A stretch of 11,834 bases of DNA from Phycisphaerales bacterium (GTDB lineage: Bacteria > Planctomycetota > Phycisphaerae > Phycisphaerales > UBA1924), in assembly GCA_026982035.1 (NCBI GenBank), contig JALSHW010000280.1:1-11834 (forward strand). Reading direction: 5' to 3'. Positions 7,145-11,834 of the stretch are shown piece after piece. The translations under genes were made by a program, and so were the position numbers. The first letter of the stretch is position 1. Each line of letters opens with the position of its first letter. The notes below the pieces were generated by a model. That model was not told the DNA's origin. It did not search any database and saw only the letters and a list, made by a program, of their open reading frames with translations.

Positions 7145-7164
7145 GGGGCTAATATGGGGCTAAG
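7143..7164. repeat. 11-base tandem repeat spanning the dehydrogenase start codon
   Basis: ATGGGGCTAAT (7143-7153) is followed directly by ATGGGGCTAAG (7154-7164). On the minus strand this reads as two copies of TTAGCCCCAT, the second ending in the AT of the start codon at 7142-7144. It lies where a ribosome binding site would be. Confidence 0.6.
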
Positions 7165-7295
7165 TTGTTGAAACCTATATGGTTGTGGCCGGGTGTGATG
7201 GTGGGTTTGTGTGTGTGGTGGTGTGATTCTACACCGGGCGGCTCTGGGTGGGATAGACCGGCTGTCCGGGGAAATTCAAGCATTGGGGGGTGAAT

Positions 7296-7318
7296 GTCCG
7301 AATAAGTTTGCATCGGAC
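7296..7318. promoter_or_regulatory. Inverted repeat GTCCGA/TCGGAC upstream of the HU gene
   Basis: Perfect six-base arms at 7296-7301 and 7313-7318 enclose 11 bases. It lies in the 240-base divergent region between the dehydrogenase and HU starts, 66 bases before the HU start, a reasonable operator position. The same arms recur at 5960-5978 and inside the dehydrogenase gene at 6422-6439. No clear sigma-70 promoter was found beside it. Confidence 0.35.
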
Positions 7319-7371
7319 GCCAGGTCATGGACGATCTGAGCGGGACATAACCAAAGCAGCAGCCGCTATTT

Positions 7372-7376
7372 GGAGG
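7372..7376 (+). promoter_or_regulatory. Ribosome binding site of the HU gene
   Basis: GGAGG lies eight bases before the ATG at 7385. It settles the start: an in-frame TTG at 7370 overlaps the site itself and would add five residues not found in HU proteins. Confidence 0.85.
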
Positions 7377-7384
7377 CGCATCCA

Positions 7385-7678
7385 ATGAATAAATCTGACC
7401 TCGTCGACTCCGTCGCTTCCCAACTCGAAACAAGCAAGGCCGATGCCGGTCGAGCGATTGAAGCGGTCATTGCTTCGATTGCTCAAGGGCTTCAGGACGA
7501 GCAGAAAGTTGCCATTTCTGGCTTTGGAACTTTCACCAAAAAACATCGATCAGCACGCACCGGGATGAACCCGGCGACCAAACAACCGATCCAGATTCCC
7601 GAATCAACGACCTGTTCCTTCAAACCTTCTCAACAACTCAAAGAGACTTTGCATACCAACAGCATGCAGAACACTTGA
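7385..7678 (+). CDS. HU-family DNA-binding protein
   Basis: Nucleoid-associated protein of 97 residues, close to the usual 90-95. It binds and bends DNA as a dimer. It begins MNKSDLVDSVASQLETSKADA, the two-helix dimerisation body. It then has the family signature GFGTFTKKHRSARTGMNPATKQPIQIPES, which covers the beta-arm with the conserved RTGxNP turn and the Pro that intercalates into DNA. The C-terminal extension (QQLKETLHTNSMQNT) is slightly longer than in HU of E. coli. HU versus IHF subunit cannot be settled by eye, but the signature fits HU better. The gene is monocistronic: a good ribosome binding site precedes it, a strong terminator follows within 45 bases, and both neighbours are on the other strand. 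Confidence 0.95.
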   Translation: MNKSDLVDSVASQLETSKADAGRAIEAVIASIAQGLQDEQKVAISGFGTFTKKHRSARTGMNPATKQPIQIPESTTCSFKPSQQLKETLHTNSMQNT

Positions 7679-7721
7679 TTGAGCGATTTCAAATAGACAA
7701 GTTCATGTATATCTCTCTGGG

Positions 7722-7746
7722 CCCCGCTTCATCGCGGGGTTTTTTT
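7722..7746 (+). terminator. Rho-independent terminator of the HU gene
   Basis: CCCCGC (7722-7727) pairs with GCGGGG (7734-7739) around a six-base loop, followed by seven T residues (7740-7746). It starts 43 bases after the HU stop. The convergent trpE gene stops at 7757 on the other strand; in that direction the hairpin lacks a T-run, so it is mainly a plus-strand terminator. Confidence 0.93.
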
Positions 7747-7756
7747 GTATTGCGGA

Positions 7757-9418
7757 TCAATCCAGAAACGCATCTTCGGCCAGATCAATGGCTCGACCGA
7801 GGGCCGCGGCTTTGTTGACGGTTTCTTGGAACTCAAGATCGGCCACTGAATCGGCCACGATTCCGCCGGCGGCTTGGATGTGGTATTCCCAGGTGCCATC
7901 GGGGTTCGATTCGTCGATGCGGTCGATGGGCACGACGATGGTGCGGAGGGCGAGTGCGATGTCCATTTCTTGGTTGAGTCCGACCCATCCGAGTCCGCCG
8001 CCGTAGGGGCCTCGGCGGACGGTTTCGAGTTCGTCGATGATTTGCATGGCGCGGACTTTGGGGGCTCCGGAAATGGTGCCAACGGGAAGGGCTGCGCGGA
8101 GGGCGTCCCAGCAATCGAGTCCATCGCGGACGATGCCTGTGACTGTTGATGAGATGTGCATGACATGGGAGTATCGTTCGATGTCCATGATGGAGTCGAG
8201 TTTGATTGAGCCGGGTACCGCGACGCGCCCGACATCGTTGCGGCCCAGATCAACGAGCATTGAGTGTTCGGAGCATTCTTTGGGATCAGCCAGGAGTTCT
8301 TGTTCGAGGGCGAGGTCTTCTTCGGGCGTTTGGCCGCGGCGGCGGGTTCCGGCGAGCGGTCGGTTGGTGACGACGAGTTGGCCATTGTCATTTCGCCGAA
8401 CCCGGCAGAGGATTTCAGGCGACGAAGCGACCAGAATACACCCACTGGTCTGCAAATACACCATATACGGCGACGGATTGACCGCTCGCAATGCGCGATA
8501 CACATCGAAGGGGTCGGCGTTGGTTCGTCGTTCAAAGCGATGGCCCAGCACCACTTGGAAGATGTCGCCCGCTTTGATGTATTCTTTGGCTCGCTCGATC
8601 ATCGAAGCGTGCTGCTGGCGGGTCGTGTTGGCGGGCATGGCTTGGTGCTTGGTTGATGGCGTGCGCGCGACTCTTCCAAGAACAAGGGGCTTGGTGTGGT
8701 TCTGGATTTGCTCAGAGAGCGATTCGAGATCGCGCAGCGATTGGTGATAGATTTCCGATGGATCATCGTCAGGGCCAACCATCGCCAAACGAACCAGATG
8801 GACCAGTTTGTCGACATGATCAAAAATCACCAAGGTGTCGTAGAATCCAAAGGCGATCTCGGGCAAGTGCCGATCGTCGGGGGGGGCGTGCTTAGGGTTG
8901 AGTTTCACTGGCTCGGCGTACCGCACGGAGTCGTACCCGGCGTATCCAAACCAGCCACCAAGTACGCATTCGGGGATCAATCCCAAGTCTTTGGCTGTTG
9001 GTGGGATTGCCAGGTGCCAGTTCTGGGAGAGTTCGCGGACTTTGGTGAGTGGGTCGGGGCGGGGTTCGGTGGTGGTGTGTTGGGTTTGGTGGTCGGTTTG
9101 ATGGCCGGGCTGGTGGTTGGATCGGTGATCGGTGATGGTGACTTGTCCATCGCGGGCGGCGATTTGGATGATCGGGCGCGAGCCGAGGATGGAGTGGCGT
9201 CCTTGGTGGGTGCCTCCTTCGACGGATTCGAGGAGGAAGGAGGGGGCGGTGCGGTCGTCGGCACTGACGAGCCGGCGATAGGCCAGTACTGGGGTGAGTT
9301 GGTCGGCGAGGACTCGGATTCCGATGGGGATGACGATTCTCTGATGATTGTCAGAATTGGCCTGCGATCGGGTTTGATCGACTGTGTCGATAAATTCTTG
9401 GAGGGTCGATGATGGCAT
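7757..9418 (-). CDS. trpE: Anthranilate synthase component I
   Basis: Cytosolic enzyme of 553 residues. With the glutaminase TrpG it turns chorismate into anthranilate, the first committed step of tryptophan synthesis. The N-terminal domain has FLLESVEGG (61-69), the LLES motif of the tryptophan feedback site, then ILGSRP and GGWFGYAGYDSVRY (154-167). The chorismate-binding domain is complete: IKAGDIFQVVLGHRF (281-295), NPSPYMVYL (314-322), SSPEIL, RPLAGTRRRG (353-362), ECSEHSMLVDLGRNDVGRV (381-399), LPVGTISGAPKVRAM (444-458) and GPYGGGLGW (470-478). PabB is less likely given the LLES motif and the LPVGTISGAPK form. Residues about 98-120 are a His/Gln/Thr-rich insertion. The ATG at 9418 has no ribosome binding site. 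No trpG or other trp gene is adjacent, so TrpG must be encoded elsewhere. It is divergent from the 701-residue protein, 72 bases away. Confidence 0.95.
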   Translation of the reverse strand: MPSSTLQEFIDTVDQTRSQANSDNHQRIVIPIGIRVLADQLTPVLAYRRLVSADDRTAPSFLLESVEGGTHQGRHSILGSRPIIQIAARDGQVTITDHRSNHQPGHQTDHQTQHTTTEPRPDPLTKVRELSQNWHLAIPPTAKDLGLIPECVLGGWFGYAGYDSVRYAEPVKLNPKHAPPDDRHLPEIAFGFYDTLVIFDHVDKLVHLVRLAMVGPDDDPSEIYHQSLRDLESLSEQIQNHTKPLVLGRVARTPSTKHQAMPANTTRQQHASMIERAKEYIKAGDIFQVVLGHRFERRTNADPFDVYRALRAVNPSPYMVYLQTSGCILVASSPEILCRVRRNDNGQLVVTNRPLAGTRRRGQTPEEDLALEQELLADPKECSEHSMLVDLGRNDVGRVAVPGSIKLDSIMDIERYSHVMHISSTVTGIVRDGLDCWDALRAALPVGTISGAPKVRAMQIIDELETVRRGPYGGGLGWVGLNQEMDIALALRTIVVPIDRIDESNPDGTWEYHIQAAGGIVADSVADLEFQETVNKAAALGRAIDLAEDAFLD

Positions 9419-9490
9419 AGGGGGCAGTCTATGCGCTCAACGGTCGTGGGCCGACGAACCTTTGGGGCTTCTGGGCGGTAGAGTAGGGTC

Positions 9491-11596
9491 ATGAAACAAC
9501 GATCTCCATACTCGATTTTTTGCGGATGTGTTTTGGTGGGTGTGTGCATTTTGGGAATTGGAAGCCCGGCGTTGGCACTGGGTTCGGCACTGGGTTCGCC
9601 TCAGATTCCTCCGGATGCACCTGCACAGCAACCCATGGGCGATCCTCCTGTACTCGCGCCATCTTCAAATACGAAATCCATGACCTTTGGTGAGGTTTTT
9701 GCTTCGGTGGATACAGCCGATGCCAATCGCCGGGCCGGGCTCCGGTCATCGTTGTTGGCCCGGTCTATGCAGGTGGTGCCGATGGTGGTGATTGTTGAGC
9801 ATTCATCGTCGTATCTTGATGCCATCAGCGGGTGGGAAGGGCCGATCAAGTATCCGATTTTGTTTGATGATGGGACGGATTTGGCGCGCGAGAACATTGC
9901 TCGATTTGTGCGGGCGTTCAAACCTGAAGATGTGGTTCGGATTACCAAGCCCGGCTCCAGCGCGTGGGGCAAGAGTGCACAGGAGCGGCAAGCCGCGATC
10001 AACACTGCGTTGGCGGCGGCGATTCATCAGGCCGAGCCGGATTGGGCTGTTTCGTTCAAGACTCTCAAATCCACCGGGGTGGTGTCTCCGGGTGTGGTGG
10101 TGATGGATCCGATGGATTGGCATTGGGCCGCGGGGTTGGCGTTGGCTGCGGGTCGGTTTGAGCCGATTGTGTATGTTCGTGGTCCTGAGCGGCCGTATCA
10201 GGAGTTGACACCTGCTCAGGCCCAGGCCTACAACCATGCCATTGGTCAAGGGCTTCGGAAGCTGGGTTTGTCGTTTGATCAGATCGGCGATGAGGTTGAT
10301 GCGATTACTTTGGCGTTTCGATTGGGCGTCAAGATCAAGACGGGCCCGCAAGAGCGTGACCGATTGGCGACGACCGATCAGATCGGACGGCAAGAGGTTT
10401 CGCTCGGAGGCATGCGATGGGCGTGGAGCGGGCAGTTCATGGGAAGCACCGCCACGACGGTGTATCAGGCGATGTGTTCGCTTTTTTTGCCTATTGACAG
10501 CGCGTTTATTTGGGATGGTTATCCAAGCACTGGCGACTGGAATCGCTATGACGGCACCCAGGCCGGGGAGATTTTGGCCAGTGCTGGGATGAAGACGGAG
10601 GTTTTTGATGAGCCGCGTAATTCGCTGGCGGGGTTTCGAGGGCGTGGTGCGTCGAGCCCGGTTGATGCGTCGTTGATTTTGATGAACACCAAGGGGGCGC
10701 AGGCCTATTTTGATTTGCCGATGGCTCCTGAAGGGTCGGGCAGGCCTGGCGATCTTCCGATGCTTGCCCAGCCAAGCGTGTTGCACATGGTGCATTCGTT
10801 TTCGTTGGCCACGCCTCGGAGTCCGCGAACGGTGGGGGGGCGTTGGTTGGAGAAGGGGGTGTATTTGTATGCGGGTTCGGTTGATGAGCCGTATTTGTCG
10901 GGTTTTGTGCCCACGCCGTTGGTTGCCAAGCGTTTGTTGGGGCAGATGCCTTTTGCGGCTGCGGTGCATTATGACGATGGGCAGGCGTGGAAGATTGCCG
11001 TGCTTGGTGATCCACTCAAGACCATTGGTCCGTGTGGAACCCGGATCGGGTCGATCCCGGATCAATACAGGCGGGTGGTCGAAGCCCAGGGTGGACATTG
11101 GCTCAATCAACGGGCCAAGGATTTACTCAAGGCCGGGCAATATACCGAAGCGATCGAGGATTTTGTGTTGACGAATCGTGATGAGGCGGTGGTTCGGTTG
11201 GGCGGTGCGTTGTTGCGTGATAAGCCGGAGTTGGTCGATGATTTGGCGGCCAAGATGATTGTTCAGGCGGCGTTTCGTCAGGGGGAGCATGAGTTGGTGC
11301 TTGATGCCTTTGAGCGGATTTCGGTGGACGCTCGAAAGAATCGGATCACCCAGGATGCTTTGTGGTTGGCGGGTCGGTATCGGCTCAATCGGTTTGGTGA
11401 CAGCCGAGCGATGGCGTTGATGCGGACGAATCTTCGTGAATCGCAGGAGTTGTCTGATGCTGAGGAGATTGCCAAGATCATGGCTCGCGATTCGGTGCCT
11501 GGTGCCATTGGATTTCTTGAGTCGCTTCGCTTGACGCTCAAGAGTGCTGGGCAGCGGCGGGCGTTGGACAGGGCCATTGAGCGGATTCGGCGGTGA
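9491..11596 (+). CDS. Exported protein of unknown function, TIGR03790/C25-like C-terminal segment
   Basis: A 701-residue protein that I cannot name. A signal peptide is clear: MKQR, hydrophobic core IFCGCVLVGVCILGI, then SPALALGSALG, with cleavage likely near residue 29. Residues about 95-230 form alternating beta strands and helices (VVPMVVIVEH, YPILFDDGTD, DWAVSFKTL, PIVYVRG), suggesting a Rossmann-like fold. Residues 456-511 (VYLYAGSVDEPYLSGFVP, AKRLLGQMPFAAAVHY, AWKIAVLGDPLK) resemble the C-terminal part of the TIGR03790 family of planctomycete surface proteins and C25-like peptidases. I see no firm Cys/His catalytic pair, although HMVHSFS (432-438) precedes this part. Residues 538-701 are helical and could be TPR-like (WLNQRAKDLLKAGQYTEAIEDF). 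Unlike the proteases it lacks the dockerin-like tail. The ATG at 9491 follows a weak GTAGGG. The family assignment is from recall of motifs, not a search. Confidence 0.8.
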   Translation: MKQRSPYSIFCGCVLVGVCILGIGSPALALGSALGSPQIPPDAPAQQPMGDPPVLAPSSNTKSMTFGEVFASVDTADANRRAGLRSSLLARSMQVVPMVVIVEHSSSYLDAISGWEGPIKYPILFDDGTDLARENIARFVRAFKPEDVVRITKPGSSAWGKSAQERQAAINTALAAAIHQAEPDWAVSFKTLKSTGVVSPGVVVMDPMDWHWAAGLALAAGRFEPIVYVRGPERPYQELTPAQAQAYNHAIGQGLRKLGLSFDQIGDEVDAITLAFRLGVKIKTGPQERDRLATTDQIGRQEVSLGGMRWAWSGQFMGSTATTVYQAMCSLFLPIDSAFIWDGYPSTGDWNRYDGTQAGEILASAGMKTEVFDEPRNSLAGFRGRGASSPVDASLILMNTKGAQAYFDLPMAPEGSGRPGDLPMLAQPSVLHMVHSFSLATPRSPRTVGGRWLEKGVYLYAGSVDEPYLSGFVPTPLVAKRLLGQMPFAAAVHYDDGQAWKIAVLGDPLKTIGPCGTRIGSIPDQYRRVVEAQGGHWLNQRAKDLLKAGQYTEAIEDFVLTNRDEAVVRLGGALLRDKPELVDDLAAKMIVQAAFRQGEHELVLDAFERISVDARKNRITQDALWLAGRYRLNRFGDSRAMALMRTNLRESQELSDAEEIAKIMARDSVPGAIGFLESLRLTLKSAGQRRALDRAIERIRR
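9574..9597 (+). repeat. 12-base tandem duplication in the signal peptide region
   Basis: GGCACTGGGTTC occurs twice in tandem (9574-9585, 9586-9597), in frame, giving the repeated Ala-Leu-Gly-Ser just at the predicted signal peptidase site. Confidence 0.7.
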
Positions 11597-11610
11597 TTTG
11601 CCAGTGATTC

Positions 11611-11654
11611 GATGGCGATTCGGTGGCGATTTGATGGCGATTCGGTGGCGATTT
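11611..11654 (+). repeat. Two tandem 22-base units upstream of pdxJ
   Basis: A 22-base unit occurs at 11611-11632 and again, identical, at 11633-11654. Each unit is itself two 11-base sub-units, GATGGCGATTC and GGTGGCGATTT. Degenerate versions of the sub-unit precede it from the 701-residue protein's stop (TGA at 11594-11596) onward. The array ends six bases before the candidate -35 of pdxJ. Confidence 0.8.
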
Positions 11655-11660
11655 GGGATT

Positions 11661-11689
11661 TTGTCGTCGGGCTTGGTGATCCCTACAAT
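11661..11689 (+). promoter_or_regulatory. Candidate sigma-70 promoter of pdxJ
   Basis: A -35-like TTGTCG (11661-11666; 4 of 6 matches) and a -10-like TACAAT (11684-11689; 5 of 6 matches) are separated by exactly 17 bases. The expected start of transcription, 6-7 bases after the -10, falls on or next to the A of the pdxJ ATG at 11695. The message would then be leaderless, which fits the lack of a ribosome binding site. Confidence 0.5.
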
Positions 11690-11694
11690 CGGGC

Positions 11695-11834
11695 ATGATT
11701 CAACTTGGTGTTAATATTGATCATGTCGCGACGATCCGCAACGCCCGGTATCGGGGGCATCCTGGGCTTAATTCTGGGCTCGATGCTGGGCTCGATGCTG
11801 GGCTCGATGCTGGGGAAGTGGGGGGGGAGATTGG
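11695..11834 (+). CDS. pdxJ: Pyridoxine 5'-phosphate synthase, N-terminal part (runs off the window)
   Basis: The 46 visible residues begin MIQLGVNIDHVATIRNARY, the invariant N-terminus of PdxJ. This cytosolic TIM-barrel enzyme condenses 3-amino-2-oxopropyl phosphate with 1-deoxyxylulose 5-phosphate to pyridoxine 5'-phosphate (DXP-dependent vitamin B6 route). In E. coli PdxJ the same segment is GVNIDHIATLRNARG, followed within a few residues by YPDPVQAA. Here RGHP is followed instead by a Gly-Leu-Asp-Ala repeat, and no PDP motif is reached before the window ends. This may be an insertion in the loop after the first barrel strand. No ribosome binding site is seen; a promoter lies directly upstream. 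The rest of the gene is outside the window, so its integrity cannot be judged. Confidence 0.9.
   Translation, partial: MIQLGVNIDHVATIRNARYRGHPGLNSGLDAGLDAGLDAGEVGGEI
11764..11811 (+). repeat. In-frame 12-base tandem repeat within pdxJ
   Basis: Three identical copies of GGGCTCGATGCT (11776-11787, 11788-11799, 11800-11811) follow one diverged copy, GGGCTTAATTCT (11764-11775). They encode GLNS followed by three GLDA units, without changing the frame. Confidence 0.9.

Noticed and set aside
7370..7384. TTG start at 7370 for the HU protein
   Set aside because: It overlaps the GGAGG site and adds residues absent from HU proteins; the ATG at 7385 fits.
7145..7384. Sigma-70 promoters for the dehydrogenase and HU genes in the divergent region
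   Set aside because: Isolated -10-like words (such as CATAAC at 7346) have no -35 partner at 16-18 bases, so none was called.
7722..7756. Use of the HU hairpin as a terminator for trpE
   Set aside because: On the minus strand no T-run follows the stem; the T-run is on the plus-strand side only.
9803..11110. 435-residue open frame on the minus strand, opposite the 701-residue protein
   Set aside because: It is rich in Arg/His/Pro with no recognisable motif, and lies fully antisense to a frame with a signal peptide and plausible folded segments; it is a codon-bias shadow.

Overview
The window looks like a chromosomal segment of a Phycisphaerae-type planctomycete. The main reason is that three of its secreted proteins end in the same C-terminal cassette: two dockerin/EF-hand-like loops with the repeated pattern N-F-x-D-[VI]-S-x-[FY]-L, opened by a cysteine and closed by a terminal Gly-Cys-Pro. 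I know this tail from marine Phycisphaerae (the 'GC-type dockerin' proteins). Translation starts are mixed: some genes have a clear purine-rich ribosome binding site and others have none. No tRNA, rRNA, CRISPR array, insertion sequence or phage gene was seen.

Layout. Positions 1-534 (+) are the 3' end of a secreted protein with a beta-sandwich domain and the cassette. Positions 620-3022 and 3136-5742 (both -) are tandem paralogous secreted subtilisin-like (S8) proteases. Each has a signal peptide, pro-region, intact catalytic triad, two C-terminal beta-sandwich domains and the cassette. Strong hairpins follow both protease genes, at 556-587 and 3042-3072. Positions 5743-6208 are a 466-base non-coding stretch unusually rich in short repeats and palindromes. 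Positions 6209-7144 (-) encode a short D-3-phosphoglycerate-dehydrogenase-like 2-hydroxyacid dehydrogenase. Positions 7385-7678 (+) encode an HU-type DNA-binding protein with a good ribosome binding site and a textbook terminator. Positions 7757-9418 (-) encode anthranilate synthase component I (trpE), standing alone. Positions 9491-11596 (+) encode a 701-residue exported protein I cannot name, with a C-terminal segment resembling the TIGR03790/C25-like planctomycete family. Positions 11695-11834 (+) are the 5' end of pdxJ (pyridoxine 5'-phosphate synthase).

How the genes relate. The left half is an export module: two proteases and a third cassette-bearing protein that probably share a sorting or anchoring fate at the cell surface. 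The right half is housekeeping (serine, tryptophan and vitamin B6 synthesis; nucleoid protein), with single genes in alternating orientation and no obvious biosynthetic operon.

The most notable things beyond ordinary annotation are: the shared cassette with selective loss of calcium-ligand positions; an in-frame 12-base tandem repeat near the start of pdxJ; a candidate promoter placed so that pdxJ mRNA would be leaderless; a tandem 22-base repeat just upstream of it; and the repeat-rich control region at 5743-6208. I see no convincing new multi-gene defence or mobile system.
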